DNA of 64,000 bases from Bryopsis sp. KO-2023 (GCA_030272585.1 BSYQ01000009.1:2356001-2420000), one strand, 5' to 3'; counted from the stretch's first letter, positions 24,201 through 37,297 are shown. Notes: generated by a model from the letters alone, not told the origin. Made by a program: numbers and translations.

Positions 24201-27200
24201 CCCCTGAATAGGGCAGATATCTCGTCGCAGATCACGAGCAGCCTGACCGCTGAGCTCATGAATTCCAACTGGAAGATGAGAAAGGCTGGGTTGGAGCAAG
24301 TGGAGGGGATTATTTCCGAGGCAGGCAACAGGATCCAGCCCAACGTCGGCGATTTGATGAACACGCTAAAGGGCATCACGAAAGATTCCAACAGGAACCT
24401 GGCGGCCACTGGAATCAAAATTGTGGGGAAAATCGCAACTGCCATGGGCAAAGCTATCGATCGACAGGGTCGACCTGTGCTAGGACCAGCGCTGCTGTGC
24501 ATCTCGGATACAAAGACACTGGTGGGGACGAGAGTTTTGAAAAGCAAACCTGAAAACTCCTAGTTGTTGCTGGATTTTATTGCAGCGTTTTTTGTCTGGG
24601 GAAGATAGTGGGGTGTCGTTTCTCATAATCAAAGCCAGGTTTTCTCCGTTATAGTAGCACCAGGGGGGTGCCATGACTGCCTGGCGAAACAGACAAAACT
24701 CTGGCTAGTGAGGAATGAACGGAGTGCCTGTCTCTGTAGGTTCGAGCTGCTGTGATCGAGATGTTGGGTGCATGGGAGGCTGTTGCTGGCACTGCTTCAT
24801 TGTTGCCAGAAATTGCCACAGCGGCCGCAGCCCCCAAATGCAGTGCAGACGGGAAGAAGGATCTGGTCAACTGGGTCACTGGTCTTATTCAGGGTGGCAA
24901 AGACGGTAATACATTTTTCCTCTTTCAAATTTCTCCCTGTTGCTTCAATCGTCAATCCAGAATTAACATCTGGGAGGCAGAGTCGTGGCTGTTGGATTAG
25001 GTGGGTGGATGTATTCTCAACCACCCTTGTTTCTGTGCTCAGTGCATGAAAGTCTGGATCAAATCGTCAAGTTGGTGGCGGTGGCTTGCTCCGATAAATC
25101 CGCTGGTGTCAGGGATGCGGGGAATAATCTGATGCAACAGCTCGTCGAAAAGTTCGGCTCCGAGGTCGGGGATGCTGCTCAATCATTGGACGGAGCCTTA
25201 AAAAAGGCAGCCATCGAAGCGGTGAAGAAAGTGGGTGGGGGTGTTTCCACGTCGGCCGCTCCAGAAAAGCCCTCTACTGCGAAACCTGCGCCCGCTGGAG
25301 CCGCAGGTGAAAAGACTGTTTTTTTCAATAATGGTCAATAACTGAGCTCTTTCGTTCTGTACTTTGCCGATCAAACATACGATTGAATATGAGGTCTCGA
25401 TTTCTTTGGAGGGAAAAAAGAGAAAGGGGGTGGATATTTCCCCCGTTTGCTGGGTAGCCCAGGCGTTGTCATTTTTACATTAACAGTGGATTTTTTTTTG
25501 TGGAAGCAGGCAAATCAGTGGGTGCAATTCCGAAGAGGCCTCCTTCGGGTGGCGGCACTCGAAACACCAAAATTGCAAGGCCGTCTGGTGGGAAAGCTGG
25601 TGGCAAGGCCAAGGATGACAAGATGGAAGTTGACGAGCAGCCCCTGTTCGTCTTGAGCGACCAAAAAGACGCAAGGGCCAGAAAGGTGCTTTTCTGAACA
25701 CCCAATTCCTTCTGTTTTTTTCCTTTTATTTTTTGAAAAGATATTAAAGAAAAGACAGCTATATATCTGAGTTTTTTTAGAAGAGAATTTATCAACCATT
25801 TCAAGATTTAATACTTGCGGGTACGTTTTTTTCACAGAAATCAAAGGGGGGAGGGGAGGGTTTCCTCCTGATTTTTTGGGACATCAAAGGGGATCCAAAA
25901 ATGAACAAAAAATTGATGGAGGATCAGTCTAGAGCTCTGATTTGACATTCGTCGCATGTGCTACAGAATCGTGGAAAAAGAGCGAAATTTGAAGGTATTC
26001 CACCCGACGAAGCTGAGCTGCTGAAACATGATCTGGAGCCCCTGGTTTCTGCAACGATCAGCCGGTTGCTCTTTTCGACGGACTTCAAACATCATTGCCA
26101 AGCAGCGGACATGATAAAAGCATCCGTCGAGAGCCTTTATGATGAAGTCTTATCTTGCGTCGACCTCATTTTCAGGTGCGACCAAAAAAAAGGAAGCATG
26201 CAAGAATTACCTTCGAGAATTTTTCGACGGCCTGACACCAACTTGTATACAAGCTTGTACACTAAGTTACTTTTTTTGCTCCAATCTTTTTCCTTGCTGA
26301 TCTCTTCTCTAATAATATTCTTAAATCGGATTTTGGTGTTTTGCTTTTTTGGCAGATGGGCGGTTATGCGGATCGTCGAGGGGAACACTCAATGTCTGGT
26401 CAAAACTTTGGACATGTTGAAAACGCTGCTTGAGGCCATGCCCAGCAGAGAATACAAACTAAGCGAATACGAAGGCATCATTTTGATGCCGGTCGTGGTC
26501 GAAAAGAGCGGTCACAATCAAGACAGAATAAAGAAGGCACACAGGGAGCTCATGGTGTTGGTGACCAAAGTGCTGCCCTCTACCAAAGTTTTCGTGTATT
26601 TGGCGGACGGGCTGGAAAGCAAAAACAACAGAACGAAGGTGGAGTGTGCCGAAGAGATCGGAGCTATGATCGATAGGGAGGGGATGAAGGTCACCGTAAC
26701 TACCAAGAAAATCAAGTGAGTTGAAGCTGCTGGGAGCGTCTTTCCATGTCGGTGGCTCTTTTCGCCTTTTTTTGAAATCATAATTTGCTTTGCTTGTTAA
26801 AAAGTGAGGGGTTGGGAAGGATCAAACGGAAAAGCATCTACAAGAATCTACCAGTCCGCAGATTTGGTTTCGATTTTGATAGGATGTGTAGATGGCCGTC
26901 ATTTTTACCTCTGAACTCGAGCAGGGCAGTTCCTCTATCGACGAGTGAATGATGCTTTGGTTTCTGTCTAGGCCGCTGCCTTTGATTGCACAAGCGGTGT
27001 CTGCCAGAGATAAGGCTTTCAGGCAAGCCACTCTGGGCACCCTGGAGGTTATCTATGATTTCGAGGGGGAAGCTATATGGAAACTGTTGGGCAGACTCAC
27101 CGATCAGCAGCGGAGTCTGATCGAAGAGAGGCTGAAAGTAAGAACAAAACAGCTTGCCAAAGAAGGGTTGGCCCCGGGTTTCCGAAACGAAAACGCTGCC

Positions 27201-29929
27201 GAGCGAATGGAAGATCCTGTGGTTGAGGTTAGAGCACCCCCTCCACCGGAGGGAGTTTTTGTGCCGCCTCAACAAAGGGGGGCTTTCGGGGCCGCTGTGA
27301 GGAGTCCAGAGAACTCTGCTCTTCGGGCCAGCACTGGTTCCATTCCATCATTAAATAATGGAGGGTTGAATGCTCCAGCTGGTGGACGGTTGCCTGCTCC
27401 AACTAATGTTGGGGGTATTCCAAGACCTGGCAATTACATGCCTTCCCCAGGGTGAGTGTTGTGTATTTTTCGAGAAAGAGGGCATATTGTTACAGGTTTT
27501 GCAAGAGAATTGATTGAACATTCCTCAACATATTCATCCAACCATCGATTGGGCCTCATTGCCAGTGGCTGTGTTATATGAGGCTTTCAGCCTCAAAAAA
27601 AAAGTTTTCCAAAAGTCTTGAGTATGTTTCATACTTAGGAGCGCAATGGAACTGTCGCCAAGAACCGATAGCCCTGATCGAACCTCCCCATTACCGGACC
27701 CCCCCGAGGTCGCATCTGGATATGTCAATGTCGGCCATCAAACGGGAGACCGAGGCCGAACAGATGCCGAAATCGAAGACACTTGGACAAGAGCGATGGT
27801 GACAATGGTGGGGGGCCCGTTCGAAGAATCGGTGGATGCGTTGAAGGTGCTGTGTTTCGAGTTGATCGAGGCCTCCAAGGGAAGATGCAGCGAAAACATC
27901 GTCGGTCTCATGACGCACAGCGCCGATGAGCTCGTCAGAGAATTAGTGATCAAAATCGATGTGGTGAGTGGTGGTGTTGGTTTGAGAAGTCGATACTTGA
28001 TTGGCCAGGGTTGGCCAGGAATGCATTGTAAACTGCCTCGTTGAATTGTTGGAACAGATATTCTGTGAGGCCGCTGCACAGACGGTGTCTGCTCCAGACC
28101 CTCCCTCCAACCGGGGATGCAAGTACACTCTAAACACCATGATGCAAGTTTTCGGCATCCCGGAGATGGCTCGAATGATCCAGCGGTCGACCCTGAAAGA
28201 CACGCTTGGCTGCCTGTTGACCCTCCTCCTGGATGACAGACTTCCCAGAGTGCATGAGGGAACCCAGCTCATGAAAGCCATGAACGTCTTGGTGTTGAGG
28301 ATGCTGGAGATGTGCAACAAGAATGCATTGTTCAGTGTGTTGCTGGAGCTGCTGAGGAATCTGCCGACCCAAATCCAGGGGAGCTCGCTGGCCATCCAGG
28401 ACAAATTCTTGAACCTCGTAATCAAGTGTTTGATCAAGATGACCAAGTCGATGGGGAGCTTGCTGATGGAAGGCAGCGAGCAGGAAGAAATCGATATCAG
28501 GGAGCTGATGGGGGATATTCATTTGTACTTCACGGCTCTTGGTGCCGACGAAATTCGAAAGAGGGGCGAGGAAGAGGACAAACCCTTGAAAATGGTCAAG
28601 ACAATTCTCCACGAAATATGCAGGCACAAGGTAAAAACACAAAAGGACCTGTCGTTTAATGACAAGAATGCATTCTTAAAAAAAAATAATTAAAAAAATG
28701 AATCATTGCACATGGTTGCAGGGGGAAAATCCTTTTTTTTTCTTGTTAAATCAAGAGTGTAGACAGAATCTGAAAGGATCTCGACAGGGGGAGGTTACTG
28801 GTAATACAATCTATGTTTCTGAGGTAGTGGCTTGGTTGGATATTCGAAGAGTCATTTTTCTGATCTCCTTTTTCTTTTTCTGGTGATTGCGAACCTGAGG
28901 TCCAATGGATGTGAATGTAGGGTGCTTCTGTCGTGGATTATGTTGGAGACATCCCCCGAAACGAAGATCCGCCTCCGATCATTTTGGCCTACATCGACCT
29001 CAATCTCCAAACCTTGCACAACACTGGCATCATCTCGGGTACCCTGCCTGCAGCCTTCTCTCAAACCAACAGCCACGTCATTTCACAATATTTTGGCAGC
29101 ATCGAAGCTGCGCAGTCGCCCAGGTCTCACGATCAAAACCCTCCAGTGTCTCCAGACAGGAGCGCTGGAGCCAGCACTCCTGTGGAGGGCCACGACACCA
29201 TGAAGACAGAGTTGGCTGCCATATTCAAAAAAATCGGAGACAAAAGCCTCAGCAAGGAGGGCATGGAGGACCTGTATCGATTCCAACAAGGACATCAGAA
29301 TGTAGGTTGCACATGGGAGTTTTTGCTTTTTTTTTGTTTTCCGTGGCAGTGAATGCAGAGATTCAGAATTAATAGGGATGTATCCCCTCGCCCTTGCGTC
29401 ACAAAAGACCACTGTTGATTTTGAGTCTAATGTGTTTTCACGATCTGGCTCCTCCCCCTAGGTGGACGTGATGCCGTACTTATCCAACACGAGTGATGCC
29501 TTCCGGGCATACATCGAACGAGGCTTGCAGCGAATCCATGCAAAAGGAGGTCCTCAAGGGACATATACACAGGCACCGGTTCGAGCTCCTGTCCCTATGC
29601 CTCTGCCCGCAGTATCTCCAGCTTCCTCCCCGATTCCATCGCCAGCATCCTCCCCGATTCCATCGTCGGGCCGTTCACCGGCACCCTCGCCAATTCCCTC
29701 GCCTGTGCCATCCCCAGTAGATGAAATGGAAGTGGATGAAGGGCCCGTAGAGTATAATCGATGTCCAACCCCCACCTCGGCGATTCCCGAGGTCAGGACG
29801 ATTCCCAGACCAGGTGGTATTCCTAGACCTGGATTTGGAAAGCCAGTTTCGCATGAAAATGGCGGGGGAGGGGATCAGGTCCGTTCCCTGAGGGATTTCA
29901 GAAACAATAGGTTCGGGAGGCGGGAGTGA
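18246..29929 (+). CDS. MOR1: MOR1/XMAP215/ch-TOG microtubule polymerase
   Basis: Twenty-four exons: 18246-18417, 18619-18727, 19112-19235, 19674-19756, 19953-20058, 20229-20453, 20674-20862, 21026-21257, 21684-21880, 22127-22357, 22589-22721, 22965-23431, 23572-23948, 24212-24521, 24740-24905, 25043-25306, 25510-25685, 25967-26175, 26356-26715, 26972-27451, 27639-27963, 28058-28630, 28921-29301 and 29462-29929. They sum to 6357 nt, 2118 residues, against about 1980 for Arabidopsis MOR1. Five TOG HEAT-repeat arrays lie at about 1-270, 274-520, 612-870, 885-1120 and 1190-1470. The C-terminal region has the plant/animal block PPIILAYIDLNLQTL and AIFKKIGDKSLSKEGM. XMAP215 proteins bind tubulin through TOG domains and speed plus-end growth. 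Ala/Pro/Gly linkers separate TOG2 from TOG3. The tail (from about 2000) is Ser/Pro/Arg-rich with an S-A-I-P motif at 29777-29788. Confidence 0.97.
21431..21612. repeat. AT-rich imperfect tandem repeat in an XMAP215 intron
   Basis: The intron between exons 8 and 9 holds repeated units built from TTTATTTATTGCATTCGATG and AATTTATTTAATTTATT. The unit TTGCATTCGATGCAA is nearly palindromic and occurs twice, with a third partial copy near 21603. Confidence 0.85.
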
Positions 29930-32006
29930 TTTTTTTTCGCTTGTATTTTTTTTGCGGGAGGTTAGGGAGCTGATTTTTTGTTTCTTTTTTGGTCTAATAG
30001 GGTGGATAGGTTTGCAGCATTTAGGGTTGTTTTTTTTTCCCTGATGGGAGGGGAAAAAGGGGTGTACCAAGGTGTTTTTCTGTTTTGCTCTGGACAGACT
30101 AGGGTTACATAAAAAAAAGAGAGAGAGAAATGTTCGAACGTGACGTTGGGACGGCATGTGGTGGGTGTTGTTAGTTTGGTTTGTGTAATTTTGCCAAGAG
30201 AGAGAGAGAGAGAGGATAAGGAAAAAAAGGGGAAAAGAAAACTACACCTGTAGGGAAGAAAAGTACACCTGTAGGGGAGAAAAATTGTGGCCTACCATCT
30301 TCCAGGGAGATCTGTTCTGTTTTTCGGGGGACCTGGGGGTGGAGGGGCTGCTCAGATTCATGTGGGGATTTGGGGGCTTTTGTGGAGTTTTATATTAACT
30401 TCTTTGCTTTTTTTTTTGTTGACGAGATTCCTGAGCACATTGCTTTCGATATACGCATATCTTTATGACCTTTATTCAAAAACAAAAAAAGGAAGAAAAA
30501 AGGAAAGAAAAAAAGACTCAGAAAGATCAAGAAAAAGAAAGAGAAATGGTATATCTTAGGAATCCATTTTTTGCAACGAGGGCTGAATGTACATTCTTGT
30601 TGATGATGTTTTTTAAATACGTAGATAACAAGTGTTTTCCCTTTTTTCTTTTTTTCTTTTTAATTGTTGTTCGATGGTTCTTCTCTTCTCGGTTTTTCTT
30701 TTGTTTTTTTTGTTTCTATCGCACACAAGGGAAGTAATGACCTTACATCAAGAATACACTGGGCCGGACCACCGCAGAATTCAGGCAAAAACAAAATATC
30801 TAAGGAAAAAAGAAAGAAAAAAAGAAAAAGAAAAAAGCTGCCTGGAGGAGAGATTGTATGTGGGGTGGGGGTGGGTTGGCAATCTATAGCTGTGCCCAGA
30901 ATTGTAGGAAAAATATCTCGGATAGTTGGGATGTTTTGCACTTGACAAAGGGGGTGGGAAATGTTTGAATTTGACCAAGGACAATAGACCGAGCATAATA
31001 ACAAAGGGAGCTGATTGGGAATAGATCAAGTGCTTGGATTGATAAGGAAGGGGTGAGGAAAGCTTTTGGAGTTTTGGGGGATGGGGGAAAGAGAGAGAGA
31101 GATGAGGTGCATGACATTCATGATTGGATAGCGCTGTGGTGTGTGTGTGCATCCCTGTTGACTCTCTCTAAGGATTGCGTCACCGGAGCCTTTCTTATGT
31201 TTGGCTGAGTGATGGAGAGGGGACATAGGCGTTCTCTGCTTGTCGTTTTCGTTTTCGTGTTCCAATGCTAATGCTTTTTTCCCCCTCAGATTGCTAGTTG
31301 CGTGTAATAACGATGGAATTGGGCAGTCTGGATGTGGTTTGAAACAGTTAACTCTTGATCATTGTCACTGTTGTTTAAGTGCCTGTCCCTAAGATTGCCC
31401 CATCAGCAGTATTTCAACACCACAGTTTCCACCTGATCATCTGGAGGGTAGACCCCATACCCTTTCAGGGGTGAAATGGTGCATTCTTGAGCTTGCTGAT
31501 ACTCCCAAGGGCAGACCAATTATTATTGTAATTCTCGGTAACAACAAGGGCACTCCCGCTAATCCATTTTTGCCTCCCAACACAAGTCGGAGCATTGCTC
31601 GACTCTTTTCGACTGCTTGGTGTAAGGGGGACATTCCTTATCTGTCACCATAGAATGGATTGACTTGTTTGGCCTGAAAAAGCCATTGGAGCTGGTATCA
31701 GAGCATCGACAGAATCAAAAGATGGCAGTGTTTCAGGGTTGCTCAGGTCAACATTTCGCCTACCACATCCATAGACTCTAAACCACACAGAGGTCATGAA
31801 TTAAAAACTCATTATACAATGAGACTCTTCATATTGTCACTTAACTTGTGTGAAAAAAGCTTATTCTGTCAAGTCCAAACAGAATTATCCCATCCTACGG
31901 ATTTCCCAACCTCAATAATCACCTCCTTCTCCCCCCAACCCCCCCCCAAAAAAAATACAAACAGATACTTCCAGAAAGCAATTTTCCCTTTCTTTTTTCT
32001 CTGAGT
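29930..32006. other. Long intergenic region between convergent genes
   Basis: It contains the 3' ends of the XMAP215 gene (+) and the cyclase-like gene (-). Purine-rich microsatellites occur near 30200 (GA)n and 31090 (GA)n, with several T-rich stretches. No coding sequence recognised. Around 31440-31790 is a patch resembling a degenerate LTR-retrotransposon leader (see the primer-binding-site-like motif). Confidence 0.5.
31693..31704 (+). other. Initiator-Met-tRNA primer-binding-site-like motif
   Basis: TGGTATCAGAGC is the sequence commonly complementary to the 3' end of initiator tRNA-Met in plant LTR retrotransposons. It is followed at 31722 by an ATG opening a 19-residue frame that soon stops. 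No flanking LTR pair is visible, so this would be a decayed or partial element, or chance. Confidence 0.35.
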
Positions 32007-35000
32007 TCAAGTTTTGCTGGCCTTGTCGTGCTTTTTGGAGTGCTCCGATGCCACCCCTGGCAGGAGCACTCCTTTCCCTTCCGTGTTCAGCCTGTCAGCC
32101 ACTTGGACAAAGAAGGGGTGCAGCACCTGGTCTTTCACGAAGAAGTCCAGCAGATCGGTGCACTGAAGCAAAGCATGTCTGCAGTGCATTTCAATTCCGA
32201 TGGCCACATACAGGTCGAGGACTTTTGCAGCCTCCAGCATCTCCTCCTGTGTCATTCTTCTTTGAAGTTTTGATGTTTTTCCCATAAAGCAGGGCACCAT
32301 GCTTTTCCTCCTGCGCCGGGGGGTTTTAGGCATCGAGTTGGACTCCCTGGAGGATTTCCAAATCCGCTGCTTCATTGTTCTCAAAATGTTCTTTCCAGCG
32401 CGCAAACCTCCTTTCAATTTCCCCCACACCCCCTTTTTGCTTTTTTTCCTGGCAGCCAATTCGTCTGAGCAGGGGACTCCGAGTAGGTCCAAGGCGGTGA
32501 CCAGATGTTCGCAGGCGGCTTGCCAACTGGAGGTTTTCCTCTCAGAGTCGTCTTCTGATTCCGCCAACTCCTTCTCCAGTTCAGCCATACACCGTTCAAT
32601 CCTGACCCTATCCACAACCGCGATATGTGGCAGGCCTGCATCATGATCGGAGCTCTTGTCCGCGTCCAAAGAGATGCCATCGGGCAGACTGGCCTTTGCC
32701 CATACAGCCACCAGCTTGGAGATTTTGCTGTGGACGTGCTTCCTATTTTTTGCACATAGCTCGATCACCTTTTCTTGTAGATCCCAGGCTCTCCTGAAGC
32801 AATCCAACGCCTCCGACAGGTCACCGTGATCTCGAGAAGTTTGGCCCGCACGCTGCCAGCCACAAATAGCCTTCGATGTCCACCTCCATTTCATTGCTTC
32901 CACCCCTTCGCTTGATTTCTCCCAATGAAAGGCCACAATAGCATCGTCCCGATCACCTCCCTCATCCAGGACCTGAGCGAACTTCGCATGCATGTGCCGC
33001 CTCTGCTCATTCGGAATCAATCTGTAAACGGCATCCCCGGCTACTCGGCTGTTGAACCTCCAGCGTTGTGTTTGATGAGAATTCCTGCTCTCCTCACAAC
33101 GAGTGATAAACCCCGCGCCTTCCAGCTCCACCATGTCCAGCTCCACATCGTATTGATGAGTGTTGTAAGGGTAAGCCTCCCTGATCACCTCTGCGGTGAT
33201 GTTCGTTCCGATGACTGCCGCCAATTTGAGTGTGAGATGCCCTGTGGAGCTCAAGGTGTTGATCTGATTCATCACCAGCTGGTGGACACTTCTGGTGTTT
33301 CTGATAAGGCCGGCGGAGGTTGCTTCGCTATTGAGATTCACATTCACCAATCCTCCGCCCCCAGTGATGCGTCCGGTTTCCATTAGGTACTGCGTGAGCT
33401 GCTCGATGTAGATCGGGACGCCTCGAGACTTTTCCAAAACCGCCGCCACGACACGATGCGGTATGGTTCGTCCCCCAGCCACAAGCTCCATCAACTTGCG
33501 CGTTTCCCAAAGATTCAGAGGTGTGAGATTGATGCGTGCCGTGGAGCCCCTCTCCCCAACGGCCTTGTAGCATTTCATCACACTTTGGCACCCACCTTGC
33601 TTACTCTGAATCAAAATCATCAAGCAGCACCGTTCAAGAATTGACAATGGTTTCTCTCCAGGCAACCTAAACACTTTCGTGTGTAATATCTATGTTTGTA
33701 CGCGGTGTCTGTGGGAGTAGATAGGATTCTGTGCTTTCTTTTTCCACCCCCCTGAAATAGTTTTAGCGTATTTGGCCTCGTGCAAAAAGATTCCGCCATC
33801 AAGAGTGTGTGGATATCCATGTGTGTGTTCTCTACTTAATATGTATTTGTTTTCAAGTGCCCCTTTCACAAAAGCAGAAAAAAACATGAGCATATCTGGA
33901 GGGTGCTGTGGCTTGGGTGGATGAACCAGTAGGAAAACAAAAAATTATACGGTGAGGGTGAAAAAATCGTGTGAAAATTGGTGAGAACATACATTAATAA
34001 AAGCAAGAGAATGAAAAACAATAACCCGGATTGATTGTATTCAAATTGAATCTCATCAGCCACCTGAAGATTGGGAAACGAACCACACTCCAGCCATTTT
34101 CCCTGATGATATATGGCACCGAGAGCTGCCAGGAGAGTCCAGCTGGCAACATCAAGATGGTGCAGATCTTCCAGCACCACAATGCATCGCCTATATCGCT
34201 CCACGAAGCATTGCATGACCCCCACGATCAATTTCTTGATTTGCTCCCCCCTCCAGCTGGATGTGGCATGGAAGGATGACAGCGGAGCTGGTTTCTCTCC
34301 ATCACAGATAGGCTCCTCAAACGTTATCGTGGCTTCCGATGGGGTTTCCAATTGGCATCGAGCTTTGGGGTCCGGGTGGGAGCATTCGGGGGCAGGCGCT
34401 TCAGAATCGGTGCCGGTTGCGTCAAATTGCAGGCGTGCCAGCCCGCCTTTGCTTTCTTCAGTGTCGTGCAAATCGTCCTCAAAGATGCCCTGAACGCGCC
34501 CCCCTCCATCTCCTAGCTCAATGCACGAGATGAGATGATTGACGACCTGGAAAACAAACAAACAAACGTCAATTACGACCTGGAAAGAAACACACAACAG
34601 GATAGAAGCAAATTCTTTTCTTTCCTTTTTGTCTTTGTTCCAGCATCATAGAGGGTGATGGCTCTCTTTTGCTGTGGGTTGTAATTACGATTATGATTAG
34701 GATAGAAGCAAATTCCGATGTGCAAGAGCCCAGAATAGGCTGAGGGGTGGGGAGTCATCATTGGTTGCTTGGTGGTCGATGATTACATTTTTCGACCGTG
34801 ACTTTCGTTTTGAAACTGGTGATCGACTCTGACGGTATCACAAAGAACTTGTGCAGAGCGCAACCCAAAAGCCAAGAAAACACTGTCTCTCTATTGTACA
34901 GTGAAAACAGCGATTCGACAGAGTCTCACCTGCATGACCTCCTCGCTCACGACGAGGTCTCCAGCCTCAGCTTGTTTTTCAGTTGCGGATATCTGCTGCA

Positions 35001-35058
35001 TGGCTGGCCAACGTTCGAAGGCGTCCACCTCTCTATGCGGTGCGTCGTCGATGAAGAA
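32007..35058 (-). CDS. Adenylyl cyclase type 10-like ATPase, partial
   Basis: Three minus-strand exons join in phase 0: 35058-34930, 34546-34064 and 33605-32007 (the first may extend to about 35127). The first encodes FFIDDAPHREVDAFERW and GDLVVSEEVMQ, resembling the second half of a class III cyclase homology domain as in soluble adenylyl cyclase (ADCY10). The second has VVNHLISCIEL and a Walker B-like CIVVLEDLHHLDVASWTLL. The third has the arginine/sensor-like region of a STAND/AAA ATPase (LTPLNLWETRKLMELV, RGVPIYIEQLTQYLME), then alpha-helical and basic regions (RRRRK). I find no catalytic metal-binding half of a cyclase and no Walker A (GxxGxGK[ST]) upstream or in the introns. Either exons are too divergent to see or the gene is truncated, possibly a pseudogene. 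Cyclase activity should not be assumed. Confidence 0.55.
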
Positions 35059-36956
35059 CTGCCATCGAGGTGTGCTGTCGAGTTGATATGGTTGATGACC
35101 AGGAACCAGTTGAGATTTCCAGTACAATTCAGTTAGACAGTTAACGGTTGGCCAACCGCTTCCGTTCCCACTTTTCCAGGCTCTTTGCTGACTCTATCAT
35201 CGCAGACTGGTTTGCTTTTCGAAAAAAGTGTTGTGTTCTGAAGGGTTGCACTGGACAGTTTTCAAGCCTTCAAACTTTTTATTTATTTTTTTTGAGGGGG
35301 GTACAGGGGGGCATAAGATTTAATTCATTGATTGTTTTTTTCTTTTTTCTTCCCCCCCCCCCCCCCTTTCTTTTGTTTGGAAGAGGGTTGGGAATTCTGA
35401 CGATGAGGTTTGAATATTTCTTTCTTTCTTTTTTTCTTTTTTTCCCCACAATTGGTAGCAAGAATAAAAGGATGAAACCGAAGTGAGACAACTGCTGATC
35501 AAGGTAATGTTGCTGAAGCAAAAATACCATCTGCGGCTGAATAAAAACACACTCTAAAGAAATGAGTAAAGGTTCTGTGTCAAAAAAAAAGGAAGAAAGC
35601 AAGCTGTGGATGGAAAGATAAGACGAAGATGGGCATTCCAATTATTTGTTTTGTCTAAAGAGAGTAAAGCCTAATAAAGCATCCATCTTTTTTTTCTTCT
35701 TTACCCCAAGGATGGCTTCTTGTTGAAAGAAGTATTTAAGAAGTATTTAACGAAGTATTATTATTATTACTTTAAGGTTTTTAGATGCTGTTAATCAAAC
35801 GATCAGGCTTTCAAGAATATACTGGGCTGATTAGAGCTGTCAAGTAGCATGATGTAAGGCCAATGGTGGGAGGATTTTGGCCAGGCCCCGCAAAAAAAAA
35901 ATGAAAAACGAAATGAAGCAAAAAAAACGTTTTTCTGTTATTGAAAACAATAGAGGGGAAATAAATCGAAGTATTACTGCAGGGGGGGGGAATCCCAGGC
36001 ATTTGATCCATAACTAAATTATCATTCGCTGATATATCAATTAATTTATCTTTCATTGATTTATGGCCGCAGATAGAAAAATAGGAAACTTCACGGGCAA
36101 AACTATATCAAGAAAGGTTCCTTATCTCATGTGTGTGTGCATGTCTGACAGGGAGTACCCCGTATCAGTTCTGGCACAGAAGACCAACTCTCCAAGCTGC
36201 GATAATTCAGTCAACCTCATTCATTAAAAAAGAACATTCTGTCCACTTCAACAACCTCCTCTTTGCCTTTTCAGCAAAATTTTAGATAATGTAACCCAAA
36301 ACCCAGAATCACTTCCCCAAAAAAATCAGAAAACTGGGTGGAGGCAGACAAACAAGACAAGAGATCATGCATTGCATTGCTGCAAGCATACAGCAAGCAG
36401 GCAATGCAGATCTCCCACCCTGTGATTTGGTTGTGACTAATGAAATGGAACAAACAGGTTGCTGGAAATGCTTCTTTGGATCGAGGCACACATTATTATT
36501 TTTGGTGATTTACAGATGTCCAACCAGACCAAGTGTTGTGAAAAGGATGAATGAACTGAGATGGTGGGGAAAGTGTGCACTATTAAGGGACAGTGGGGAA
36601 TAGTACAAACAAATTGGGACATGGGACATATCACATGACAGTGAGCTCGAAGCGGCACGGCGGTTATGACTGTAAGCCGTGCCGTTTCAGCTGCAGTTTC
36701 AGTTGGCGTTTTTTGGCGGGGACGACGAAGGGTCGCGCGCCAGAAACTCCTGGTGTTTAAAAAGGCAGAACACAACCCATGTAAACGAACACATTTACAG
36801 CGAGTCGCTAGAACAAAAGCTTGTACTCGAGAGGTGTTCCAACCGTTAAGAGTGAAACGACGTCGAGTGGACGTTCGTAACGGAAAACAATCACAGAGGG
36901 TGTCGACTGACGAGAGACGTCAGCGAAAGATGAGCGGAGTTATGAGAGCAACACAA
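35059..36956. other. Region upstream of the cyclase-like gene, left flank of the retrotransposon
   Basis: No further cyclase exons recognised. C- and T-runs lie near 35353 and 35280. The last 320 bp (from about 36640) is less A/T-rich than its surroundings. It carries a hairpin at 36653-36684 (9-bp arms CGGCACGGC/GCCGTGCCG) and a TATA-like TTTAAAAAGG at 36757. Confidence 0.45.
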
Positions 36957-36961
36957 CACCA
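36957..36961. repeat. Target-site duplication, left copy
   Basis: CACCA directly abuts the left LTR. The same five bases follow the right LTR at 42770-42774. Confidence 0.9.
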
Positions 36962-37297
36962 TGTTGATAGAGTTGTAGTTGTGCTTGTAGATTGCCTCGT
37001 TCGCAGGGGGGACGCGAACGTGTTGTGTATGGGCGAGACCTGATCGGGGACTTTCCAACCCGATCCTTGTACTAAAGTCTTTACAAACACTCTATTCTTT
37101 CCTTCCCGAAGTTCCCTTTTATCCTAACTGTTCAGGCGAAACGCCACTTGCCAGAAAAACGCAGGTCTAGTTTCTGTCGTTAGACGAAACGCCACTTCTT
37201 TCGAAAATGACTCTAATCGTGTCGATCCTATAGACTAATGTCCCATACCACCAATCTACACTCACAACTCCCCCTTTATCAACCTGGTTTAACAACA
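36962..37297 (-). repeat. 3' LTR (left), 336 bp
   Basis: It matches the right LTR over its whole length as read by eye. It lies at the left because the element is in minus orientation. Confidence 0.93.

Noticed and set aside
36666-37043. Plus-strand basic frame across the left flank and LTR
   Set aside because: It exists only because the retrotransposon inserted there. The LTR half is the antisense of the LTR.
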